DNA of 64,000 nt from Aquatica leii (lineage: Eukaryota; Arthropoda; Insecta; Coleoptera; Lampyridae), in assembly GCA_035610365.1 (NCBI GenBank), contig CM069432.1, positions 107,093,529 to 107,157,528 of the forward strand, in the 5' to 3' direction. Below, one piece after another: positions 47,282 through 56,302 of the stretch; within the stretch, counting starts at the first letter, position 1, and each line of letters begins with the position of its first letter. Position numbers and translations under genes: made by a program. The notes below the pieces were generated by a model. It saw only the letters and a list, made by a program, of their open reading frames with translations, searched no databases and had not been told where the DNA came from.

Positions 47282-47504
47282 GGCGTGAGAAAATCGCAAA
47301 ACTCAAACAAGCAATCGAAATCTAACTAAGAACTTCTCAAAAGTTAGGTTATCCACTTGTAAAACAAGCCATAACCTAAACTATGAAAAGGTAAGAAAGA
47401 AAACGATAACCTGAAAAAGCAAACGAAAATCTAACAAAGAACCACTACCGAGTTAGGTAATCAACTTGTGAACCAAGCCAGATTCTAAACCAGGTAGAAG
47501 TGAC

Positions 47505-48617
47505 TTAAGAAGAAATAGTCTCCGTATTTAAAGGAACAGGATCGTCACGGATGACTAAGCTCGACCCTGATTGGGTTACGGTTGCTAGGGGGCGTGTTTT
47601 TGATAAATGACTAATAACCGGGAACCAAAGAGGGGATAGTTCGAAACCATGATCGCGATTGAAGTTATTGGGGTTTTTGATGATTTCTATGCTTTCTCGG
47701 AATTTCCTGTTGAAAAAGAATGGAGATTTGGCAATCAACGAAACATTATCAAAATCTATCTTGTGACCTGTAGTAAAATGATGTTCAGCGACCGCAGACT
47801 TGGAAGTATACCTTTTTCTTATACAACGATCATGTTCTGAAATGCGAGTAATGACGGAACGACCGGTTTCACCAATGTAGACTAAACCACAAGAACAGGG
47901 AATTTGGTATACACCTTGAGATGAAAGTGTAGGAAATTTGTCTTTGGGAGAAGGAAGAATCTGAGAGATTTTTCCTGTTGAGTTGAATATGGGTTTAATA
48001 CCATTCTTACGAAGGAGTTTCCCTATTTGATCTGTAACCTTGTGAATGTAGGGTAAAAAGGCCAATTTCGGGTTAGATTCGGGAGTAGAAATGTCCTTAG
48101 GTAATCGAGCACGTGGATGTAAACGACGATTAATAACTCTATGAATATCTCGCTTTGCATAACCATTGTTCACTAAGGTTCTAGTAAGATGACGAAGTTC
48201 TGAGTCTAGATTCTCAGGTTGACAAATAGAAAAGGCACGATGTACCAAAGATTCAATAACAGAACGTTTCTGTGCAGGATGATGTTGAGACGAAGCATGA
48301 AGGTATCTGTCCGTATGGGTGGGTTTGCGATAAACAGAATGGCCTAGAAGTCCGTCGGGCTTACGAGTCACAAGAACGTCAAGAAATGGAAGAGAACCAT
48401 TACTTTCGATTTCCATAGTAAATTTGATATCTAAGTGTTGATTGTTAAGATGATCAAGAAACTTAGACAATTCAAGATGACCATGAGACCAAACAATAAA
48501 CGTGTCGTCAACATATCTAAACCACACTTTAGGTTTTAATATTGAAGATTCCAAAGCAACCGTTTCAAAGGATTCCATAAAAATGTTAGCTACAACAGGT
48601 GATAGAGGAGAACCCAT
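47505..48617 (-). CDS. PLE reverse transcriptase (C-terminal part) plus GIY-YIG endonuclease, 5'-truncated
   Basis: An uninterrupted 370-codon frame. It starts at MGSPLSPVVANIFME (RT motif 4), has the catalytic YVDDTFIVW box at residues 34-42, then LPFLDVLV, YRKPTHTDRYLHASS, the thumb region with LPYIHKVTDQIGKLLRKNG, and the GIY-YIG nuclease with GVYQIPCSCGLVYIGETGRS, RISEHDRCIR and HHFTTGH. PLEs use this protein for target-primed reverse transcription. The ATG used here is an internal Met of a longer RT: the preceding residues VSGAA are still encoded before the palindrome centre, but RT motifs 1-3 are missing. The protein cannot be a full enzyme. The C-terminus is complete (ends ...NTETISS). 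Confidence 0.85.
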   Translation of the reverse strand: MGSPLSPVVANIFMESFETVALESSILKPKVWFRYVDDTFIVWSHGHLELSKFLDHLNNQHLDIKFTMEIESNGSLPFLDVLVTRKPDGLLGHSVYRKPTHTDRYLHASSQHHPAQKRSVIESLVHRAFSICQPENLDSELRHLTRTLVNNGYAKRDIHRVINRRLHPRARLPKDISTPESNPKLAFLPYIHKVTDQIGKLLRKNGIKPIFNSTGKISQILPSPKDKFPTLSSQGVYQIPCSCGLVYIGETGRSVITRISEHDRCIRKRYTSKSAVAEHHFTTGHKIDFDNVSLIAKSPFFFNRKFRESIEIIKNPNNFNRDHGFELSPLWFPVISHLSKTRPLATVTQSGSSLVIRDDPVPLNTETISS

Positions 48618-48631
48618 GGCAGCACCAGAAA

Positions 48632-49780
48632 AAAGAAATAAGTTTTACGAACAAGTTTCTGGTGCTGCCATGGGTTCTCCTCTATCACCTGTTGTAGCTA
48701 ACATTTTTATGGAATCCTTTGAAACGGTTGCTTTGGAATCTTCAATATTAAAACCTAAAGTGTGGTTTAGATATGTTGACGACACGTTTATTGTTTGGTC
48801 TCATGGTCATCTTGAATTGTCTAAGTTTCTTGATCATCTTAACAATCAACACTTAGATATCAAATTTACTATGGAAATCGAAAGTAATGGTTCTCTTCCA
48901 TTTCTTGACGTTCTTGTGACTCGTAAGCCCGACGGACTTCTAGGCCATTCTGTTTATCGCAAACCCACCCATACGGACAGATACCTTCATGCTTCGTCTC
49001 ATCATCATCCTGCACAGAAACGTTCTGTTATTGAATCTTTGGTACATCGTGCCTTTTCTATTTGTCAACCTGAGAATCTAGACTCAGAACTTCGTCATCT
49101 TACTAGAACCTTAGTGAACAATGGTTATGCAAAGCGAGATATTCATAGAGTTATTAATCGTCGTTTACATCCACGTGCTCGATTACCTAAGGACATTTCT
49201 ACTCCCGAATCTAACCCGAAATTGGCCTTTTTACCCTACATTCACAAGGTTACAGATCAAATAGGGAAACTCCTTCGTAAGAATGGTATTAAACTCATAT
49301 TCAACTCAACAGGAAAATCTCTCAGAGCCTTCCTTCTCCCAAAGACAAATTTCCTACACTCTCATCTCAAGGTGTGTACCAAATTCTTTGTTCTTGTGGT
49401 TTAGTCTACATTGGTGAAACCGGTCGTTCCGTCATTACTCGCATTTCAGAACATGATCGTTGTATAAGGAAAAGGCATATTCCTAAGTCTGCGGTCGCTG
49501 AACATCATTTTACTACAGGTCACAAGATAGATTTTGATAATGTTTCGTTGATTGCCAAATCTCCATTCTTTTCAACAGGAAATTCCGAGAAAGCATAGAA
49601 ATCATCAAAAACCCCAATAACTTCAATCGCGATCATGGTTTCGAACTATCCCCTCTTGGTTCCCGGTTATTAGTCATTTATCAAAAACACGCCCCCTAGC
49701 AACCGTAACCCAATCAGGGTCGAGCTTAGTCATCCGTGACGATCCTGTTCCTTTAAATACGGAGACTATTTCTTCTTAAG
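48632..49780 (+). pseudogene. PLE reverse transcriptase/GIY-YIG, second arm, frameshifted
   Basis: The mirror copy begins slightly further 5' (NKFYEQVSGAAMGSPLSP) and keeps YVDDTFIVW. It shows a frameshift near 49315-49325 (GKSLRAFLLP instead of GKISQILPSPK), so the nuclease part is read in another frame (from 49374: YQILCSCGLVYIGETGRS), and a second break near 49580. Compared with the minus copy there are a few substitutions (for example His for Gln in SSxHHP, Leu for Pro in KxIF). Confidence 0.85.
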
Positions 49781-50002
49781 TCACTTCTACCTGGTTTAGA
49801 ATCTGGCTTGGTTCACAAGTTGATTACCTAACTCGGTAGTGGTTCTTTGTTAGATTTTCGTTTGCTTTTTCAGGTTATCGTTTTCTTTCTTACCTTTTCA
49901 TAGTTTAGGTTATGGCTTGTTTTACAAGTGGATAACCTAACTTTTGAGAAGTTCTTAGTTAGATTTCGATTGCTTGTTTGAGTTTTGCGATTTTCTCACG
50001 CC

Positions 50003-50037
50003 CTGATGAAGCCCCTTACGAAAGTGGGCGAAACGTT
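50003..50037 (+). ncRNA. Hammerhead-ribozyme-like motif, plus PLE copy
   Basis: CTGATGA (50003-50009), stem II GCCC (50011-50014) with GGGC (50026-50029), GAAA (50030-50033), self-complementary ACGU helix III and GUU as the NUH site. Helix I can form from GCC before the core and GGC after the site. It lies about 60 bp from the 3' end of the element. Such minimal hammerheads with tiny helix III are expected to act best as dimers. Confidence 0.65.
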
Positions 50038-50095
50038 GGCAGCTTCGGTTGCAACTATGACACGGCCCAAACCCGGAAGACATTCTAATGTTAGT

Positions 50096-50107
50096 ATGCT
50101 GAAGATA
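50096..50107. other. Target duplication (12 bp) right of the PLE palindrome
   Basis: Exact copy of 47145-47156; the hAT coding frame resumes here (MLKITKKQINRSN). Confidence 0.85.
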
Positions 50108-51142
50108 ACCAAAAAACAAATTAATCGCAGCAACATACCAGCAGATAGTGCAGAAGTCTATTATAGAAGATCTATTTTTATTCCCTGGCTGGACTCTTTC
50201 CTTGCTAATATTACAGAGAGATTCTGTAAACATAAGAATATTCTTAAGGGTTTTATGTGTCTTCTACCTAGTGGTAGTTTATCAAGTGAACAAGAAAGAG
50301 AGCAATTTTTGAATATAGCTACATTTTATCAAGAAGATCTGGACTGCAATAACGCTCTCACTATCACGCCAGAGTTTGAACTGTGGTACCACAAATTTAA
50401 GGATTCAAGTGAACCGCTGCCGAGAAATGCGATTGACGCATTAAATGTTTGTAACAAAGACATTTTTAGCAATATATTCATATTCATTAAAATATTTGCT
50501 ACATTACTTGCTTCAACAAGTACCGTAGAAAGGTCATTTTCAACACTTCGTCGTATTAAAATTTACCTTAGAAATACAATGGGGGGAAATAGATTGAACG
50601 GGTTAGCACACCTAAATATACATCGAGAAATTTTCGTTGACCCTGATGAAGTGATCTCAGTTTTGCAACTTAAAGGAGCGCGGCGACTTAATTTTGTTCT
50701 ATAGTTTTTTTTTTGATTGCAATATATAATATTTCTTAATTTTGTTGTATAAACATTGTTTTCAGTTTTGATTACAATATATACGTAATATGGATTATGT
50801 TATAGTTATACTGCTATTATTCCTATACACTCTTACATATTATTCAATTTGCGAACGCTCGTAGGTACCTATATTATTTTCAACGAACGAACGAAGACTA
50901 GTTCAAGAAAAAAAGTGGTAACTATGGATCTTATTTATTTGCACATAGAATTTTCAGATTCAGAAGCTGTTGAAAAGCGTTTTGTTGGCCACGCCCCCTT
51001 TAAAAAAATCGCATGCGGCGCTTTTGAACTCGCTACGCTCGCAACATCACACATTATAACAATTTATACCTAAACAACCCTGTTTGTTCAGGTGTTATTG
51101 TTGCCAAGCCTCCCCTAGCGGAAATTTCTGGGTGCGCCACTG

Positions 51143-51150
51143 ATAAGAAC
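51143..51150. other. Right 8-bp target-site duplication of the hAT element
   Basis: ATAAGAAC, identical to 44179-44186. Confidence 0.9.
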
Positions 51151-53157
51151 CCGTTAATCAGATACACTCTGTATACGTATATATGTACATATACGTATGC
51201 ACGTAGTAATCAATCAATTTATAAGAAAAAAAGTATCAAAAACAATGTTTACACGAGAAAAAATAAAAAACATTAAGTCGATTGCTTACAACTTGCAATA
51301 TTGTATCTTTCTGCATAAGTTTTTCATTAACTTCCCAATTCTACAATGGTTTTGATACGATAAAATAATGCAGGTTAACTGTCTCCAATTCACACTAATC
51401 GTTTGATCACTACAAAAGAAATGTTAATAATGACATTAAGTTTTATTATTTTTCTGTATTCTCATCAGCGTTTGATCTAAACTCATCGCAGTGGCAAGCA
51501 ATTCTATTAGGTTTCTTTGAGTTCTTGTTTGTATCGTATTAAAGCAAATTAATTCTCCCTAGTAGAGCAAAACGTTTCTAAATCATTTACATTTGTAACA
51601 TTTTTAATACGCTTAAATGGTACATTAAAACGTTTATAAAACGTTTTCAAATCAATGTCATACTGCTTCAAAAGCGAATCCGAACATTGTTTTTTTAGAC
51701 GGTTTTTGAAGCGCATACAAATCGATTTCAGAAATAATATCAAAATTGACTGAAAAATTATTGTCTAAATCGTGTTTGTAATATTTTCAGTTAGTTTCTA
51801 CTAAATATTAAACGTTATCTACGTAACGTTGCAGAATAATACACAGTTATCATCTTTTAATGTTTCTAGAAACGATTTACACGTACATTTTTTGAATGAT
51901 TTGTATTTGTATTTCCAAAATTATACATATGAAACCGTTAAAAAACTCAATACAAAAAGCTATTAGATAGCTTTGTTTTTTGACGATTCAGTATTAATCC
52001 ATTGGGACAAAACTCGTGGTATGTAACCTTTGCCAAACGTAGAAATAACGAGTCTCACTCGTGATACTCATTATATTTTTTGGTTGTTTATAAAGCAATA
52101 TATCAAATGACGTTTTTTATTCGTTAAACAAGTCCAATCGGCCGTCAAGTTTAAGTTCTAGCAAGTTTTCCTATCCTATATTTTGAACGCATAATTGCAT
52201 TATTTTGAAATTGAACTTTATAATCGTTGCAAACCCCGCCTGTGTAAACGTTCCAAAAACATTTCAAAAAATCGTTTTTTGAACGTATACTTTCCTTATT
52301 TTGGATTTAAACTTAATAATCGTTCCAATGCTATTTTAAGAAACAATTTAATAAATTAAATGAACATGAATAAGTAACGACTCTAGTTATCATTTTTAGA
52401 AGTGTTTTAAAACATTTCAAGAATGATTTAGGAAATGATTTATAGAAACATTGCAAAGGGCGGACATTTATCAAATTTGAGACAAGTGTGAAACGATTCT
52501 GGTATATTTCTTTATTTCATAAAAATCGTTTTGAAAATGTTGCGGAAATGAAATTTTCTACTAGAGCTAGTGCAGGGAATATTACGATTTTTCTGAAATT
52601 TTTTACTTTACCTCTATTTCTGTAGTCATTAGTACAATTCATTCTAATGAGTTTTTGTTTTTCTGAGCCAATAGATTTCGTGAACAAGTAAAATACCGGT
52701 TTTTCGGAGGTCTTTTGACTTGTTAAATAAATCGGGAGTATTGTCACTATTGCCGTCAAATATTGAACATACATTTTTAGTTAAGTTATTTATTTTCTGC
52801 ATCACTTGTTCTTCTTGTGAAAAGTTTATTTGATAAATAATTAAAAATATAGTTGTAAAAAAATATAGTGTATAATTCGTAAGACATGTGCATTGCCAAT
52901 CGTATAAATTGTTATACAATATATTGTTAAATAACTATGAACGTATTATTTAACTACAGAACATAACTTCATTGATTATATGTTTATTTAAAATATAATT
53001 ATAATTTCTTAATAGTATATGGTGGCCTAATAAATATATACAGACATACATATATAGATTACACTTACCCGATTTTAAAAAATGCAAATAATATATTTGA
53101 TATTATTAACGTCATGATTCGTATAAATAAAAATGCTGCAATAATTAGTTATTTTTT
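51151..53157. other. Intergenic, nothing firmly recognised
   Basis: Minus-strand open frames at 51549-51743 and 52517-52919 have no recognisable family, and the latter two overlap in different frames. No splice-supported gene model could be built. Confidence 0.4.
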
Positions 53158-53396
53158 GATTTGGTGTGTTTCTATACTATGATAGAATCCTTCGATGTGG
53201 AGGATAGGCACCACTCAGAAATAAAACTCAGTACGTAATTCTGGCAGAAATTAAACATTCTTGTGATGATTGGCCTGATGAAGTTGGCACAATAGCCAAC
53301 GAAACGTAGCCAGAATTACGTACTGAGTTTTATTTCTGAGTGGTGCCTATCCTCCACATCGAAGGATTCTATCATAGTATAGAAACACACCAAATC
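53158..53396. repeat. 88-bp inverted repeats around a hammerhead-like loop
   Basis: The arms 53158-53245 and 53309-53396 are apparently perfect reverse complements. The 63-bp spacer contains a hammerhead core. This is probably a tiny head-to-head remnant of a PLE tail, as in the larger palindrome at 47-50 kb. Lack of visible differences between the arms suggests recent origin. Confidence 0.85.
53275..53308 (+). ncRNA. Hammerhead-ribozyme-like motif
   Basis: CTGATGA (53275-53281), a perfect 6-bp stem II GTTGGC/GCCAAC with an ACAATA loop, GAAA (53301-53304), self-complementary ACGU helix III and a GUA cleavage triplet. Helix I forms from TTGGC before the core and GCCAG after the site. All invariant core bases are present. 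This is the best hammerhead candidate in the window. Confidence 0.75.
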
Positions 53397-54225
53397 TATC
53401 AAGTTTTTTGGAGGATTTATATCGTTTCTCATAGTTAGTTATTTTTGTAGAAATAATATACATATATGTATGGTACAAACAAATTATCAAAAGTAATAGT
53501 TAACACGCGCAATGATATGCCATAGTAAAATTCAATGACTGTCATTAAAAGTTACTAATTCGTTATTTTAGAATGTTATTGCGCCCAAAAAGAATTTATG
53601 AAAGATATGCCTACAAACATAAATATTATAGCTTACTTAACCTACTCAGAGAGCGATAAGAGTAGATCTGCTTAAAAATGTGCAAATCATAAATATTTTG
53701 GTTTAAAAGTTGTAGGGTGGAATCAAAACTAACACAAAATTAAAATAGAAAATAAATTGGCATAAGCTTTAATACATATTTCTGCGATGATCAAATTAAT
53801 GAACCCTTCTTATAGGAGGTAAGGGCAGAAGCAACTACTTTAGCTTTTTGCGACGTTTTATGTAATCAAATGATTAATATCTTTAATACATATTATGTAG
53901 AACTACAATTTTTTTTATACAAGTAAATGTTTTTTTCATTAAAAAAATGTAGTACTCAAAGCAATCTATAGAAAATTTAAAACAAATAACTGCATTTATT
54001 TAGTTAAAAATGTTTATTAACAGTTTACGGTTGCAACGTCAATTCTATTTTGATATGCTATATGAAATGGACCTTGTACTCTTATACGTCCCTTGGGAGG
54101 AATTAATGTTGGAAAAAAGTATCGTATACTGCATGTTTTGAATCTGAAATAACAATTATGTAGCATTGTAAAGAAATTGTTTTTGAGTTAAGCTTACCAG
54201 TCGTGATTTCTTCACTGAACAAGAC
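53397..54225. other. Intergenic, nothing recognised
   Basis: AT-rich with no supported features. Confidence 0.4.
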
Positions 54226-54232
54226 ATATACA

Positions 54233-54362
54233 GATATGAGGTTACATAAAACATTTAATTGAAAACACAAGTTTTACGCATCATATCGTGCACATTGACA
54301 AACCTACAACAATTTTTTTGTAACGTCAATGTGCACAATGATATGGTGGTAACCTCAATATC
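54233..54362. repeat. Imperfect 130-bp palindrome
   Basis: Outer arms GATATGAGGTTAC and GTAACCTCAATATC, and inner arms CATCATATCGTGCACATTGAC and GTCAATGTGCACAATGATATG, can fold into a long hairpin. This may be a MITE, or part of the end of the transposon whose transposase lies at 54.9-56.0 kb. Confidence 0.6.
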
Positions 54363-54895
54363 TTATTACCATTTCTTCGAATTAGTTTGTCTACTTCATA
54401 TGTCTTTCTGGATGTTTTTTTGTTAATGCAAGTAATTCTGCTTTAAATAATGTTGAGTCATATTTTATATTGCAACGAATTTTAAAACTAATTTATTTAT
54501 ACACAAAATGTTTACACGTTTATAATTACACGGACTAATTAAATCTAACGATATTTAAGGAAAACACACTAACTTATATATTACAATCACTAGAAAAAAT
54601 AATGTCCGCCGATAACTTCTGTTTAAACTTAAAACTGACACTTGTTTACCTTAAAGACCCGTACGTTTATACTCTGTTATATTTATCTTAACCTCGCGTT
54701 ATTCACTTATTTATTTAAACATCTTCTTAACACTTCCGATTTCGAATAACTGACCTGTGCTGACTTTGAATCGTTTTTATATATTTTTGTTATCTATCCC
54801 GAGAATTTTCTACATTCTTTCCAAACGTTCTGGAAGTAAATAAAAACGTGAGCGCTTCCAAGACTGACAACAAGTTTGCGAACGTGTCAATATTA
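54363..54895. other. Intergenic, nothing recognised
   Basis: No feature supported. Confidence 0.4.
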
Positions 54896-54899
54896 TAAT

Positions 54900-55960
54900 T
54901 TGTAAGCCAAGCAGCAATATCACTTTTCTTCCAGGCTGATGTTGGAAATTTTTCAATTAATGTAGAATGATGTATGTAGCATTGTCTAAAATAATTAACG
55001 ATCGCTTTTTTAAATTACACAGTTAATTTTCAACAAACCATTTCTTAAATAATTCGGCATTCATTTTACCGTGATAATCTTCTTTTTGGGATTTAGAAGC
55101 AAATAATAATACAACATTATTTATAAACCGCTTTTTCGAATCTGCATCTATGACGATAAATAGTTTACCATCATATACCTCCAGTTTTCTTACACTTGTA
55201 CGTTATTATCTTGCCATGATTTTCCAGGATATCTTTTTGAATACATCCAAGTTTCGATCATAACAACTTCTAGTTGTGATTGTAATGTTAAATTATGTAT
55301 GTAGCCCTTTAGAAACATTAGAAAAAGTTGTGCTATGCTGATTTTTTCAACTAAAGCTCTACAATTAGACTCCTTCTTAAACTTGAAGCTCATTCCATGT
55401 AATGTACGATTCAAACTACTATCACTCAACAGAATATGATTTTCTTGAACTCCAGCATTTAAAGTTTTAATTGTAACACTTTTTTCTGTAATACGAGAAA
55501 GTTTGAAAAACCGAAATTCTTTTTTAAAGACTGACTTACTTTGAGAATACCTGTTGTACAATGTATTTGTTATAATCATTTTTGAAGTATCAGGTATATT
55601 TTTAGTTTTTGTTTAATTTTGTGGTCTTTTTTTACCAGGACTCGATAATACCTAATTAAGTGCACTTCTAGCCTTGATTCGTTTAACAGTAGAAACAGAA
55701 ATTCCCAAGGCATTAGCTACACGCTGTAAGAAATAAATAGTTAATTACAATCACTGTTTAAGACCTAAGTCTTACCTCTTGCACAGAAGACAAGGATATT
55801 AAAGGTCCATTGTTTTTCTTTTCTCTTTCAAAGTAGTTCAATAAACTCAACACAAATTGTTGAAACTGCAAACGTAAAGTTTTATCGCTAACAGACATTT
55901 TAATACTTATTAAAACGCACAAAAGTTTTAAAAAGAACTGACAAAAATACAACAGAAATA
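54900..55960 (-). pseudogene. IS630/Tc1-mariner superfamily transposase pseudogene
   Basis: From ATG at 55898 the minus strand reads MSVSDKTLRLQFQQFVLSLL, NYFEREKKNNGPL, a probable short intron near 55723-55773, then RVANALGISVSTVKRIKARS (helix-turn-helix), PGKKRPQN, NTLYNRYSQSK, SSLNRTLHGMSFKFKKESN (second HTH), VVMIETWMYSKRYPGKSWQD (where the family has a D-E-T box; the Asp is Ile here), then VYDGKLFIVIDADSKKRFI, KSQKEDYHGKMNAELFKKW and a degraded final Asp-Asn-Ala block. The first catalytic Asp is lost, and stops and frameshifts are present. The family is widespread in insect genomes as uncharacterised proteins. Confidence 0.75.
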
Positions 55961-56302
55961 AAGAATAACAATCTTTTAAACAATAAATAATACAAAGTTA
56001 CTAAGTTAGTCAAATTCATTGAGTGGTGTAATACAAAAATTACTTCTATACTAACCTCTTTTTCTATCGCAAACAGTTATGTGTAATGCAAGTCTTTACT
56101 TATAAGCACAATAAAAAGTACTTCTATCTTTGTCTGGATCATATACATAAATTACAGTAAAAATAGTCGTTAATAAATTCTTACATCGATCACGTAGGAC
56201 CCTTCTTTTCTGATTCCGATAATATATAGTTATCTTACAATTTTTTCTATTAAATTATTATATACGCTTAGTCTTATTGTTAAAATTAATATAATTTTTA
56301 TA

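Larger units (their letters stand above)
47157..50095. mobile_element. Head-to-head pair of 5'-truncated Penelope-like elements (palindrome)
   Basis: Two copies of the same PLE 3' half face each other: 48631 down to 47157 (minus) and 48632 up to 50095 (plus). The arms 47188-48631 and 48656-50095 are almost identical inverted repeats. The plus copy starts 24 bp further 5' than the minus copy, forming a 24-bp unpaired centre. At the outer edge the minus copy has 31 extra bases (TTCCGGCCGTGGAAGCC within 47157-47187) that the plus copy lacks. The whole unit is flanked by a 12-bp target duplication, so it arrived as one event. Inverted, 5'-truncated joined copies are a known PLE habit. Few differences between the arms indicate a young insertion. 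Confidence 0.9.
45283..50704 (+). pseudogene. hAT transposase (TTF-type finger, DUF4371, dimerisation domain)
   Basis: A splice acceptor (TTTTATAG) ends at 45282 and the frame runs from KHTLLDFLSRKKISG onward, so at least one upstream exon is expected. Domains: low-complexity Ser/Gln N-terminus; TTF-type zinc finger with RKFLYGWLTKYNWLAYSQSE, AYCKICVLFA and HKGCQYHKYA; DUF4371 with NFRAMLRTRI; hAT catalytic core with CFSVLANETTDIS (first Asp), GYDGAASMSG (second Asp) and CVFHSLNLAL, then LCPTRWIQRHDAV; after the PLE insertion the C-terminal dimerisation domain with STSTVERSFSTLRRIK, which carries the catalytic Glu. Three in-frame stops (46379, 46487 and 46820) each sit where Gln is plausible, and a frameshift occurs near 47090. 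The PLE insert at 47157-50095 separates the last third. The gene is inactive. Similar proteins are annotated as zinc finger MYM-type protein 1-like. Confidence 0.85.
44187..51142 (+). mobile_element. hAT transposon (ZMYM1-like transposase) with nested PLE pair
   Basis: The left end CAGGAGTGCATCCA and the reverse complement of the right end CAGTGGCGCACCCA form 14-bp terminal inverted repeats. Exact 8-bp duplications (ATAAGAAC) flank both ends, as expected for hAT. The 6956-bp element holds a broken transposase gene (45283-50704), into which a 2.9-kb PLE palindrome has jumped; without that insert the element would be about 4.0 kb. Its 5' untranslated part (44200-45280) includes a G/C-run near the left end and a TG-rich tract (45148-45202). 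Confidence 0.9.

Noticed and set aside
52517-52919. Overlapping minus-strand open frames with a possible signal-like N-terminus
   Set aside because: The longer frame has no ATG start and the two frames conflict; no motif, splice sites or family could be recognised.
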